A stretch of DNA of 64,000 nt from Hypericum androsaemum (GCA_963995505.1 OZ023182.1:4084707-4148706); one strand, 5' to 3'. Shown: positions 21,770-33,093, counted from the stretch's first letter. The notes: generated by a model from the letters alone, not told the origin. Program-made: numbers and translations.

Positions 21770-23043
21770 GGGAAAAGTTTAATTTTGGTACTTGAAATTT
21801 TACAGTTTTTGCGCTGTGATCACGTGGTTTAGAACGACTTTTGAATCCTGGGGTTTCACGTTTTTTTGTGTGTTAGAGGCTCGAGACCCTTCCCGAGCCA
21901 AAATCAACTCCGAGTTTAGAAACGAAATCATTTTTCGGTTGAGTTGACACGCCACATCAGATTTTTTAATCCCATTGTCAATGTGAGTTAGCTCAAAATT
22001 AAATATCCTTTTCAATCCCAAATCTTTTTTATAATTTAAAAGATATCCCCCCTCTCTCCCCTCTCTCCTACTTCCTCCTCCCCTCCCTCTCCTATCTTTG
22101 ATAAACAGTCGGGAATTTGGGGAGGCGTTGTGCCAGGAGCGGGACGACCTGACAAACTTCTCCCAGGCGACTCGTACCACCTTCCTCCTCTCCGATTTGG
22201 ATTTCTCGTCGGACGATAGCGAGGAGCAGCACACCCGCCGCCGCTTTTGGTTCCACATAAGCCCCATTCCAATCAAACTGCCTTCCCCCGATATCGATAC
22301 TATAACTGATGCCTCTCTCGTTCTCGGTCTCACGTTCGTGGTCGTGTTGGTTGTGGTCTCAAAATGGGTATTTTTTCTTGGGGAAGAACCTCCCAATTTG
22401 GATTAGGGTTCTTTCCTATTTGGGGAAAATTAATTTTTCCACTGATTAATCTAAATATTTATTAATTTGTATCTAATTCATATGAATGTAAATTGTTTGC
22501 TTTCTTTTTCTTTTCTGTTTTGAGTTTTTTCACATTCTTACCGACGGCTTCAATGATTGCCTTACTTTCACATTCTGTCAAGGAAAAGAGAATGAATCGT
22601 TGGTTTCTTGTAAAGGAATAGTATTGGGTAAGAAGAATTTCACCTTCATGGTTTTTTTTCCCTGAGAAGTTTCGCCTGTTTCACCTTCCTGGTGGGAGTC
22701 ATGGGGGGTGTTGGTTGTGTATAAGTTCAAGGACTTTGAGTTGGTTATCAAAGACATGTGAGAGAGAAAGGAGGAAGATGAAGTGAGGGGAAAGAGAGGA
22801 GGAATTTTTTCGAAACTATAAAAATATAGATTTGAAAAAGATATTTAATTTCGTGCTAACTCAATTTTACAATCGGCAAAACTAGTCTCACGTGGTGTGC
22901 TAATTCAGCCGAAAAACGATGTCGTTTCTAGGCTTGGGACGCAAAAAAAACGTGAAACCACGTGATTCAAAAAGTCGTTTCTAGACCATAGAATCACGGT
23001 GCAAAAACTGTGAAACTACAAGTACCAACATTGAACTTTTCCC
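21770..23043. mobile_element. MULE 2 (non-autonomous, possible Pack-MULE)
   Basis: Ends are GGGAAAAGTTTAATTTTGGT on the left and the inverse ACATTGAACTTTTCCC on the right, inside TIRs of about 260 bp. A 9-bp target duplication with one mismatch flanks it: TTCAATATT (21761-21769) and TTAAATATT (23044-23052). Segment A has the empty site near 12235-12260. There is no transposase. The interior has a more GC-rich coding-like stretch. Confidence 0.8.
22098..22406 (+). other. Unidentified ORF inside MULE 2
   Basis: A 102-codon ORF with an acidic-serine segment (FSSDDSEEQ) followed by a basic RRR and a hydrophobic stretch (LVLGLTFVVVLVVVSKW) that could be a membrane segment. An overlapping antisense ORF of 198 codons (21800-22396) is an alternative frame running into the TIR. 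I recognise neither. It may be a captured exon whose true strand and frame I cannot decide. Confidence 0.25.
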
Positions 23044-23469
23044 TTAAATATTTAAATTCTAGGCGTATCTTTCGTGGAATTGTTACTTAAGGTGTGTTGG
23101 GTTTTAGGTGTTGTGGAGTTGTTATCTTGCTGTACTTTTAACCCCATTGGTGTAACTCTCGTTTAGAGTAATACAATTTTTACTTTTAAAAAAAATGTTA
23201 TTCTTTTGCTTGATGGATTTCTCTGAGATCGATGAAACATTTAACTAGCGGTTAATTGATATAACAAATTTTGGAGATTTAAGGTTCGATTCTTAAAAGA
23301 GTTAAAAAGTTAAGAAAAAATTGAGGAAATTTTAGAATTCAATCATTTGCTAGTGTAACTATATCTATAGGACTTCTACCGTCAACAGAAAAGCAAGCTT
23401 AGTTATAGTGGACGCGTGCATGATTTACCAGATAAGTGCATAATTAACTAACTGATTACCCTTAACTAC

Positions 23470-23760
23470 TCTAATCAAGCATCAAATCTGATCTCAATTA
23501 TACTCCTAGGGTGAGGGATTTAGGAGAGGCATGACGTACCACAGAACCACGCGTCGAAGTGATTGGTACAAAGCACTCCTCAATGATTCTTTGCACTTTG
23601 ATGTCGTTTAATTAACATAAAGCATATATACTTTAAACAGCTTTAGCGCCGCATGAGATTTGCTTTGCGAGGCTCTTTGTTGATCTGCCATTGGGTTTTT
23701 TTCTTTGTGAAGCTCATCTGTCATTGGATCTTTGATGTGAAAACATTCTCTCTTTTAGAA
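23470..23760 (+). promoter_or_regulatory. Conserved block upstream of MIR156 B (candidate distal element)
   Basis: Counterpart of 12721-13010. The same CCACAGAACCACGCGTCGAA and TGATTCTTTGCACTTTGAT words occur about 0.9 kb before the mature miRNA. Function is inferred only from conservation and position. Confidence 0.35.
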
Positions 23761-24198
23761 TAAAAAGAACTAAAGTATACTAATGGAATGGGTTTGATAC
23801 AAATGATAACAGACTTAGATTTTAATAAAAATATATGAGTTTCATTTTCATGGTTGGATAGCTCAAGTAACTGGAGTTAGTAGTTGTCACTTGGTTGTCA
23901 GTAACTTGAATTTCTATTACTTGATCAGAAAATTTAAAACGACATGATATTGGTATGTCAAAACACGAAATCACAAGATATAAATTTTAACCTTCTTTTT
24001 ATAAAGTGTATGGTTAGGGTGGAAAGTAGCACAAGTATTGTCACACCGGAAGACAACAACTTTTGGACTTTCCTATTCTCTCTTTATTCCATAGGGTGGG
24101 CACCTTATACAATATAACATTGAAGGACTCCTAACCAGAGATAAGCAAACATTTATTCCACATAGATGATGCAAGCGAAGCAACCTCCTCCCCCTGTT

Positions 24199-24208
24199 CT
24201 ATATAAAG
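24199..24208 (+). promoter_or_regulatory. TATA box of the MIR156 B primary transcript
   Basis: CTATATAAAG about 200 bp before the mature miRNA, in the same context as copy A (CCTCCTCCCCCTGTT immediately upstream in both). Copy B has about 35 extra bases between TATA and hairpin, including CGGATCTCGAAAGAAGGGCT. Confidence 0.7.
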
Positions 24209-24399
24209 GGCCCAACACAACAACAATACTCATACAAGAAACAAAGCACACTAGGGTTCCTGTCTAGAGGAACACCGCAACTATAGTTTAGCAGCTGTCT
24301 TAGGGTAGCCAAAAATAGGGTTTTTCGGATCTCGAAAGAAGGGCTACGAGCAAGTATTTAGGGCTGTCGTGACCTGGATCCCTTAAGGGGTAAGGGAGG

Positions 24400-24489
24400 T
24401 GACAGAAGAGAGTGAGCACACATGGTACTTTCTTGCATGGTTGGGGTCTCATGCTTGAAGCTATGCGTGTTCACTCTCTATCTGTCACC
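24400..24489 (+). ncRNA. MIR156: MIR156 precursor B (miR156e/f-type hairpin)
   Basis: Mature miR156 TGACAGAAGAGAGTGAGCAC is at 24400-24419 and the star arm is at about 24467-24488 (GTGTTCACTCTC...TGTCACC). The 90-nt foldback is identical by eye to copy A, while sequence just outside it differs: the CT-rich stretch after the hairpin is shorter and lacks the TATATATC part. It sits about 10.6 kb downstream of copy A in the same orientation within the duplicated segment. It would produce the same mature miRNA and target SPL transcripts. No SINE interrupts its upstream region. Confidence 0.96.
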
Positions 24490-24499
24490 CCACCTCTCT

Positions 24500-25518
24500 C
24501 TCTCCCTTCAGTTCTGTAATTGTGTCTGTTTGCATTTGGACCTGTCTGTGACTATGGTTTTATGTTGAATTGTTGTTTGCCTAACATCTATGTATGGTGT
24601 AAATATGGTCAACAACAATTCATCTTCCCTGCCAAAGCACATTTATTTATGGCACAAAGAGCAGTAGAAATTGACGGAGTTTCAGATTTCAATCAGTTTA
24701 AGGATTTAATCATTTGTACTCCAACAAATCATGACGAGTATAATTTGGTGTTAATATTTACTTATAAAAAAAACATAATTTGTCCTCCTTATTTTCCGTA
24801 GATCTACGCTCTTACTACTCGATTTGTCCCTGTAATTTTTTGGACATTAATTCAAACAGATCGTAGTACTTTCCATATGGATTAGAGGTTTATTGTCAAT
24901 ACACGATTTGCAAAATATATATGATTCTCTCGATGGTGTTTTTGTTTCTGATCATGGTTCATGTCTTTTTTTAGCAACTATGGACATTGATAAGGTATGC
25001 CTGCCCTAGCTAGAGGTCCTCACTCTTAACTTCCAGACAACTATTTGTGTAGGCCATGTACTTCCTTCTCAAGCAGCGGATTTTTTTATAAGGTAGAAAT
25101 TTAATTTTTCACCCACAGATACAATGGCACCTAAGAACGCGACCGATTGCACAAGGAAGGAAGGAAATCAGCCTGGACGCTAAAAATCAAAAACTCTGAA
25201 ACTAAATATGTACATTTAGCCTGACGGCACAAAAAATCTATTTAATTCAATAAGGTCGATAAATTTTTACACCATGATTACATCTCCTAAAAATTGAATC
25301 CTAGATTTACATCAATTCATCAACTCTTTATATTGTTAGATAAAATATGGTACTGATGATATAAAATATTTTCTTGCATCTCAAGTACCATGTCCTAATT
25401 TATTAGTGTCTGATTTTTAAGAAATATGTATTTGTGTAAATCACTCAATCATCTCAGGAGATTGTATGTACTGAAAGATCTGCGTCGGTTCTTGTTGATT
25501 TGTTGAGAATAATGTATT
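24500..25518. other. Downstream flank of MIR156 B
   Basis: Collinear with 13850-14890. A stretch of about 170 bp near 25175-25345 is absent from segment A, but I find no clean target duplication around it. No gene is seen. Confidence 0.45.
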
Positions 25519-25523
25519 GAATG

Positions 25524-25682
25524 TGCGAGAGAAAATCTAAGATGAGCTGATCAGACTCTTCCATGTTCCTGCACTTCACCAAACGGCGGATGTATTAACC
25601 AAGTCTCTACCGTCATCTTTGTTCCTTCATCATGTTTCTAAGCTGGGATTGTTGAGCATCCACAGTCTAGCTTGCGGGGGAA
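25524..25682 (+). repeat. Copy of 3' internal sequence preceding the 5' LTR of copia 1
   Basis: It matches 30056-30215: the RNase H tail, then the polypurine tract CTTGCGGGGGAA immediately before the LTR. The two copies differ at several bases (for example GATGAGCTGATCAG against GATGGGCTAATCAG), so they have diverged since insertion. Confidence 0.88.
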
Positions 25683-25972
25683 TGTTAAAATTGAAGGAAG
25701 ATGCTTCCTTGATTCAGGGAGGAAATTAAGGAATGCTTCCTTATTTTCCTCCCCAATTTAAGAAAGATGCTTCCTTAATTTTCTCCTCATTTTCCTCCTT
25801 AAATTCCTCCTCATTTTTCTCCTTTATTGTTTGTTTATACAACTAGGTAGATTCACTTCTTAGTATAAATATCCATGTTGTACATCATTATTTTCTTAAG
25901 TTGTTCATTCATAAATCAAAATCTCTACAACTTCATTTCTCCTTCTTTCTCCTTATATGGAGTTTCTCAATA
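25683..25972 (+). repeat. 5' LTR of copia 1
   Basis: About 290 bp, starting TGTTAAAATTGAAGG. It ends at TA where the 3' LTR has CA. It contains TTAGTATAAATA near 25858, a TATA-like promoter. It is slightly longer than the 3' LTR because of an extra CTTCCT-rich stretch near 25735. Confidence 0.85.
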
Positions 25973-25984
25973 TGGTATCAGAGC
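25973..25984 (+). other. Primer-binding site of copia 1
   Basis: TGGTATCAGAGC directly follows the 5' LTR. This is the standard match to the 3' end of initiator tRNA-Met that primes minus-strand synthesis in plant copia elements. Confidence 0.88.
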
Positions 25985-26071
25985 ATTAAATTTCTGTACT
26001 CTTCCGCTTGAAAACATTGTCTTGTTCATCTTCTTCTCCTTCCTCTTCCTTTCAGAAATATATTCAACAAA

Positions 26072-29000
26072 ATGGCAGTGATACAATCTGCGCGAGTTCC
26101 TACTGGTGAATTTACAAATCTCTTTTATGTACATCCAAATGAGAGCCCTGCTGAAGTTCTAGTCTCCCCTCTCTTTAATGAGAAAAATTATCACTCTTGG
26201 GTACGAGCTATGAGTCAATCTCTTGAATCCAAGAATAAGCTGGGTTTTGTTGACAAAACCATTGCAGTCCCAAGTCGGGAGGATGCTCTGTTTCCTTCTT
26301 GGAAGAGATGCAACACCTTGGTGATAAGGTGGTTGATTCGCTCCATTGAACCAGACCTCCGAGAAAGCCTTCTCTGGTTCAATTCAGCTACTGATATGTG
26401 GGACCACCTCCGTGATTGTTTTGGCCGTGGAGACTTCGTCAAGATTGCCAATTTGAGGAAGGAAATCTATAACTATTCTCAGGGAATACTCTCTGACAAT
26501 GAGTATTTCTCAAGATACAAATCTCTTTGGGACTAGTTGGTTTAGTTTCGTCCTCTACTCGCCTGCAAATGTGCCCCAGATGCTCACATTACCTTGCTGC
26601 AACCACTCAGATGGCAGAGCAACTTGCACAAGATCACATCATGGGATTCCTGACAGGTTTGAATGACAATTTTTCTACTGTTAGGACCCAGATTTTGATG
26701 CTTGATCCACTTCCTACAATGACTAGAGTTATGTACTTAGTCACTCAACGTGAAAGATAAATTATAGACTTGCCTTTACCGCCTAAACTAAATGCTGCTC
26801 CTGCCACTTTTTATTCACATATTGTGAATGATTCTGCTGCTGTGCTTGCTGCCCAATATACTGCTAAGCGTTTTGGTTTAAAGAAACCCTTCCGTACACA
26901 CTGTCACAGAGAGGGACACACCATTGAGAAGTATTTTAAGTTGCATGGTTTTCCATCTGGTTGGAAGCCAAAATAAAAAAATGGCCAGGTGATTGCAGCA
27001 GCACATGGTGAATCTTCAAGCAGTCTTACTGAAAACTATGGTTTTAGCCAGGAGCAGATGAGAAGACTGATGAATATGATGCAGAAAATACTCTCCCAAG
27101 GGCAGGTGACAGCTCGTTTTGCAAGACCTATTACAGAAGAAGCTTATGGTTCCAAAGTGAATTCAATGACTCACCTGTCTGATCCCAAGATGAATTCAGC
27201 AGATACTTTTTTAATCTGTAATCTGGACTCAGGAGCTTCCACTCATGTGACTTGTTCAACTAAGTAGTTTGTTGAATACAAGTCAATGAATCCTGTTTAT
27301 ATCACCTTACCAAATGGGAGAAAAGTTCAAGCAAGTCATATTGGCACTGTACAATTATCTGCAAAACTGCACTTATTCAATGTACTTTATGTCACTTCTT
27401 TTGTATTTAATCTGATCTCGATCAGCCAGCTAGCAAAAGATCTTCCAGTGTCACTGACTTTCAACTCTACTTGTTGCTCAATACAGGACCTTACCACACA
27501 GATGATGGTTGGCAATGCTGAGAGATCCCATGGCCTATACATCCTCAACCCAGACACTACCCTGCTCAACCCAGACACTACCCAATCAACCTATTTGGGT
27601 ACTACCAATAACTATATTTAGCATAAATTAGATCTCTGCCATTGTAGACTATGTCACATTCCTAGTTCTAAACTCTTGCTACTTCAGAAGCTGTGTCCCT
27701 TTATCTCTGTAGGAGCTAATTTACCTTGTGACTGCTGTCATTATGCCAAACAAAAGAGAAATTATTTTCCTTCCAGCTTGAATACAGCAAAGTCTTGCTT
27801 TGATTTGATACATGTGGATGTTTGGGGTCCATACTCGGTTCCTTCTTATGATGGTTACACTTATTTTTTAACCGTTGTTGATGATTATTCTAAAGCCACT
27901 TGGGTATATTTGATAAAAACTAAATCTAAATCTTGTTCAAATCTCAAAAAATTTTGCACTATGGTTGAAAGACAGTTTAATTCTTCTGTCAAAAGGATCA
28001 GATCAGATCAAGGTGGAGAATTCCTTATGCATTCCTTTTTCCAACATAAAGGGATTCTTCATGAAATAACTTGTGCATACACACCACAACAAAATGGTCG
28101 TGTTGAAAGAAAACATCAACACATTCTTAATGTAGCAAGAGCCATTCGATTCCAAGCTTATATCCCTCTTCAATTTTGGTCTGTTTGCATCTTACATGCT
28201 GTGCACTTGATCAATATCACTCCTTCCATTCCTTTGTCAAACAAAACTCCATTTGAAATCCTCCACAAAAAACCTCCTACCTTTAACCATGTGAATTTTT
28301 TTGGTTATTTATGCTACGCTGGAATATTTCTCAAGCCTAATAAATTTGTGTTTAGAGCAAGAAGATGTGTTTTTATAGGCGACACAAGTGGGATAAAGGG
28401 TTATAGGTTGTATAACTTGGACAATCACACCACTTTTACTTCTAGAGATGTGAAATTCTATGAGCACATCTTTCCATTCCAAACTACCTTACTATCTCCC
28501 TCCATATTTTCCTCTATAATACCTACTCCGGGAATCACTCCACTACATCTAGATATGTAAGATGCTCAACCACCATTACCTAACCCAGAGCTTCTTGTAC
28601 TGCCAGATCCCACTGAAGATCAACTTCCTACACAACTTGATCAACCACCTGAAACCAACCTCAGGAGATCCTCTAGAACCAGACATGAACCTGGCTACCT
28701 ACAAAACTATATCACCTCTTTCCTTATCTCTCAGCAGAGCTGGTCAAATTCTGCAGGTAAAGGTACCCAGGTTTCTGACCATCCTAGATCAGTTCTATAT
28801 CCTATTTTTTTTGTGCTCACAACTGATTATCTTGGATCATCCCATAAGGTGTTTGTTACAGCACTTGACAGTATTAGAGAGCCAGAGACCTTTGCAGAAG
28901 CTTATGAGATGCCGTGCTGGAAGGAAACCATGAATGCAGAACTTGCAGTACTTGAAGCCAACAATATATGGGATGTAGTGCCTCTTCCTCCTGGCAAATA

Positions 29001-30190
29001 TGCAATTGGTTGTAGATGGATCTTTAAAGTGAAGAGACATGCTGATGGGAGTAATTAAAGGTTTAAGGCCAGGTTAGTTGCTAAAGGCTACACTCAAGCT
29101 TTTGGCATTGATTACTTAGACACCTTTTCACCTGTAGTCAAAATGACTACTCTCAGAATGATTTTGGCAGTTGCTGCTAGTCAGAACTGGTTTTTGGAAT
29201 AACTAAATGTTAATAATGCCTTCCTACATGGTGATCTTCATGAGGAAGTATATATGCAGCTTCCACCTGGGTTCTCAGCTCCTGGCAACAGAGTGTGCAA
29301 ACTAAGAAAGTCTCTCTATGGTCTCAAGCAGAGCAGCAGGCAGTGGTTTGAAAAACTTACATCATTGCTACTATTTTTTAGTTTTACACAAGCCAAATCC
29401 GACTACTCCATGTTTACCTTACATAAAGATAGCTTTTTCACTTGCCTCTTGGTGTACGTCGATGATATAATTATAGCAGGAACATCTTTTATCCACATAC
29501 ATGAGATCAAAAATTTCTTGGACACTAAATTGAAGATAAAAGACCTTGGGGAGCTGAAATTTTTCTTGGGAATGGAAGTGGCTAGATCTAATACTGGCAT
29601 TCACATTTGTCAAAGACAATATGCCATCAATCTCTTGAAAGATGCTAGTTTTATTAATTGCAAGATAATGCAGACTCCCATGGTGCAAAATCAGAGACTG
29701 AGTCACTCTAAAGATTCTCCCCCAGCTGAAGATGTCACACATTACAGACAGTTGATTGGATGCCCTGATACTAGGCATTCTACTACTGGTTACTGTGTCC
29801 ATATAGGAGGCTCCCTTATCTCATGAAAATCGAAGAAGCAACAGACAGTTTCAAGAAGTTCTTCTGAAGCTGAATATCGAGCCTTAGCATCTATGAGCTA
29901 CGAAATTCAATGGATCACTTACTTGCTCAGAGATTTAAGGATTCAACACACTCTACCTGTTGCTATCTTCTGCGATAGTCAATCAGCGATACATATAGCT
30001 GAAAATACTGTGTATCACGAGAGGACAAAATACATCGAGATTGATTGCCACTTAGTGCGAGAGAAAATCCAAGATGGGCTAATCAGACTCTTCCATGTCC
30101 CTGCACTTCACCAAACGGCGGATGTATTAACCAAGCCTCTACTGTCATCTTTGTTCCTTCATTCATGTTTCCAAGCTGGGACTGTTGAGC
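26072..30190 (+). pseudogene. Degenerate copia Gag-Pol polyprotein
   Basis: Recognisable in order: Gag (26072-26980; a CHREGHTIEK zinc knuckle in which the second Cys is Tyr), protease (LDSGAS near 27225), GAG-pre-integrase with CDCCHYAKQ, integrase (27676-28480; IRSDQGGEF and the NGRVERKH motif), RT (28810-29760; LLVYVDDI intact near 29450) and RNase H (29765-30170; KKQQTVSRSSSEAEYR). In-frame stops and frameshifts occur in Gag, after the protease, and twice in RT. About 100 residues between RT (HYRQLIG) and RNase H (CPDTRHSTTGYC) are deleted. It cannot make functional protein. Confidence 0.9.
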
Positions 30191-30215
30191 ATCCACAGTC
30201 CAGCTTGCGGGGGAA

Positions 30216-30486
30216 TGTTAAAATTGAAGGAAGATGCTTCCTTGATTCAGGGAGGAAATTAAGGAAGCAATTTAAGAAATATGCTTCCTTAATTTTCTCC
30301 TCATTTTTCTCCTTAAATTCCTCCTCATTTTCCTCCTTTATTGTTTGTTTATACAACTAGGTAGATTCACTTCTTAGTATAAATAACCATGTTGTACATC
30401 ATTATTTTCTTAAGTTGTTCATTCATAAATCAAAATCTCTACAATTTCATTTCTCCTTCTATCTCCTTATATGGAGTTTCTCAACA
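30216..30486 (+). repeat. 3' LTR of copia 1
   Basis: 271 bp, TGTTAAAATT to TCTCAACA, preceded by the polypurine tract GCGGGGGAA. It is visibly diverged from the 5' LTR by substitutions and an indel, so the insertion is not recent. Confidence 0.88.
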
Positions 30487-30949
30487 GAATGTACCAATAA
30501 TAGTTATTCAAGTGCTTCAAGTCTTTACTAATGAAAAAAATGTTGATATGAGAATTATCCCTAAATACAAGTTCAACAATCATATTATAAATATCCGAGA
30601 TAAAAAATCATCTCCGAGTGCAGCCTATATGCATTTTATGGTGAATCATATATTTCCTCCAAATTTTCTTATCTAGGGCATCAGTTTTATTTGACACAAA
30701 ATAGTACTGTTTAACAAGATATTTTTGCTTGAATTTGTAGAATCCTAAAATGAAGGTGAATGAATCCTCTCCTTTCCCCTTCTTTCAAACCGTTGCATAT
30801 TTCATTTAAAACTCCAAACGGATCAGTCGCAGTCAGAATTTAATTAGTAAGAGAAGTAGTTTCGTTTATTTTCAAAATTTATGAAAAACTAAACATAAAT
30901 TTATTTAAAAAATGAAATAAGGTCGCGGAAATTGGATCCTCATTCACAA

Positions 30950-31111
30950 GTGAATTGGGAGGTTGATCTTATCATGATGGATATTAGCCTTGCTTTGGAA
31001 GCTTTACCTCTCTCTTCTGTCATCTACATCCCTAAAGCTTGTAATGCTGTTTTTGATTGGGTTAGTACTAGAAGCTATAGACTTCATTCGCTTCCATGGG
31101 ATTGTGTTTAA
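30950..31111 (+). pseudogene. LINE-encoded RNase H tail fragment
   Basis: The frame reads NWEVDLIMMDISLALEAL and later IYIPKACNAVFDWVSTRS, ending WDCV-stop at 31109-31111. This pattern matches the RNase H-like C-terminus of plant L1-type retrotransposon proteins (and related orphan RVT_3 domains). It lies just beyond the right edge of segment B. No poly-A or TSD is identified. Confidence 0.5.
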
Positions 31112-32655
31112 AATCGCCGACAGAACTTCATGTATTACTATCTCGGATTTTCTAACTTAATATAAAAAATATTAAGTATTGTCTCTAAAAATTTTTTATC
31201 TTTACAAAATTTATCTTATGGTCATTAAACTTCTTTTTGTCTCTCTGCTTTAGTTACTCTAGATAACTTTATAATTGTAAAATTTGCAAAACATTTCAAA
31301 CTATTTTTATCTCCCATCTCCATCTCCACCCTCTTTCTCGAGGAAGGAAAGATGTTGAGAGAGAAATTTAAAAAGTTCAAAATGTTTTGAAAATTTAATA
31401 ATTTCAAAGAGTGAGTGACTTTAATATATAGATCAGCAACCATAAAAAGACAATAAAAAATTAGTGACCATGAGCTAAAATTTTGTAAAAAAATCAGCGA
31501 TCATAAGTGTTTTTTTACCAAAAAAAATTGAGAAACAAAAACCTTTACACTTTTCTAGGCACTCCAACATCTGGTGCCTCGATCTGTTGGGAAGGACCCA
31601 AAGATCTAAGGAAAGAGTTTGGATCTCGGATTCCGACCGGCGGAGTGCCTGGGGCTGTTGTTAAACTCACCCCAAAGATTTAACTTCATCAGCTTGGAGA
31701 CGAACAAAGACGCGGTAAAAAAAAAAAAAGCCAAACTCAGAAGAGAGAAAACGGGCCTGGAAAAAGAAGAGAATAAGCTTAATGGGCTCGTGCACAAGGA
31801 AAGCCCAGTTCGTGACTCAGCTAAAGGAAAAGAAAAAAAAAGGATGGAGCCTGAGTGGATAAGTTTCGGGATATGAGCTCATTATTGCTGGATAACTAAC
31901 TTTGTCTTTTAGCTAGATTCTTTTGTGTACATCGTTTATTGAGCAGTTGGAAATATTATCCACCCACATTCTTTCTCTCTCTTTCTGTTAGCTGTATTTG
32001 TTGGATTTGGATTCAGGGGGACTACATAAAAATCATCCCAATGGTACGGACTAAATATGAGCTTGTAGATTTGATCGAATTCTTTTTTTACAGATCTGAT
32101 GGTCAGAATCTGTTGAAGGTATTTTCGAGTTTTTATCCAAACATACTCATTAGGTTCCACTATATAATTTTTCCCCCCCTCACTCCGTCCCCGCCGCTCC
32201 CAACCCCCCCCCCCCCCCCCCCCCCCAAAAAGGTACGGTACTATCACTTCCACGTCCACATCCATTGGGATTGGATTACGTTTTTACATTGCCTCGATCT
32301 TCATCGTTAATCGATATTTAGCGCTTGTTAATCATGCAGAGACCGAGAGGATTAAAGGCAATGGGTAACATGGAAACAGATTCCGAGTAGGTGAAGAAGA
32401 AGGACGTTCCTGGAGACGAGAGGAGAAGAGTAGGGAGGATATGAGCAAAAAAAAATGTTCTATTGTGTATACTCTCACCTTTCAAGGATAGGGCCAGGAA
32501 TGAGTTCTTTTCACTTGGGTCATCAATTCCTTTCTGTTTTTCCCGTTTTTAGCTCTTTCTTCTCAATTGAAATAGCTATAGAGAACATCAACCGACAACC
32601 GGTTCGAAGCTGCAATTTCCTATGGTATCAATATCCGAACATTGCTAAGTCGGCA
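31112..32655. other. AT-rich spacer with a poly-C run
   Basis: No gene seen. A long C tract at about 32204-32226 is a possible sequencing or assembly weak point. ORFs here are low-complexity (poly-Lys, poly-Pro). Confidence 0.5.
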
Positions 32656-32659
32656 TATA

Positions 32660-33025
32660 GATGAATGATACCAATATTAAAGTAGAATGATACAAATATC
32701 CTAGAACGATGATACCAATATTCGAGAACAAAGAAACCAATACATTCAAATGATACCAATATTCGAGAACAATGAAACCAATACATTCAAATGGTATATA
32801 TTTTCACTTATAATGGGAAACCAATATTAGAGAACATGAAAACTAATATCACGGTGGAATGAAACCAATATCATAGTAGGATGAAACCAATGTCGTAGTA
32901 GAATGAAACCAATAACATAGAAGATGGAAACCAATATCATAGTAGAATGAAACCAATATTATAGTAGAATGAAACCAATAGCATAGAAGATGGAAACCAA
33001 TATCCAAGAAAATGGAAACCAATAT
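32660..33025. repeat. 22-bp tandem minisatellite
   Basis: Imperfect repeats of about 22 bp around ATGAAACCAATATCATAGTAGA, about fifteen copies, with the best-conserved copies at 32840-33015. ORFs across it are repeat translations, not genes. Confidence 0.8.
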
Positions 33026-33093
33026 TCCCATACTTGTATTTATTGCTGATATTTTTTTTTAATTATTGTATTTCCAATATTGCCCCTATCCCT

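Larger units (their letters stand above)
25524..30486 (+). mobile_element. Copia retrotransposon 1 with an extended 5' end
   Basis: The integrated unit starts TGCGAGAG at 25524 and ends CTCAACA at 30486, flanked by a perfect 5-bp target duplication GAATG (25519-25523 and 30487-30491). Segment A shows the empty site at about 14893 with exactly matching spacing. Unusually, the first 159 bp are not LTR but a copy of the element's own 3' internal end; the 5' LTR follows at 25683. The order of domains (protease, integrase, RT, RNase H) makes it Ty1/copia. The coding region is broken in many places and part of the RT-RNase H region is deleted. Confidence 0.9.
17740..30935. repeat. Segmental duplication, copy B (contains MIR156 B)
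   Basis: Partner of 6355-15290. It lacks the LINE-like elements, Pack-MULE, Cassandra LTR and SINEs of copy A and shows the uninterrupted sites. It has its own MITE, TRIM cluster, MULE and copia insertions. Outside these and the MIR156 gene it is AT-rich with no protein gene seen; 18150-19930 and 23050-24190 hold only unannotatable sequence. Confidence 0.85.

Noticed and set aside
32004..32310. Proline-rich ORF across the poly-C run
   Set aside because: It depends on the homopolymer length and has no recognisable domain.
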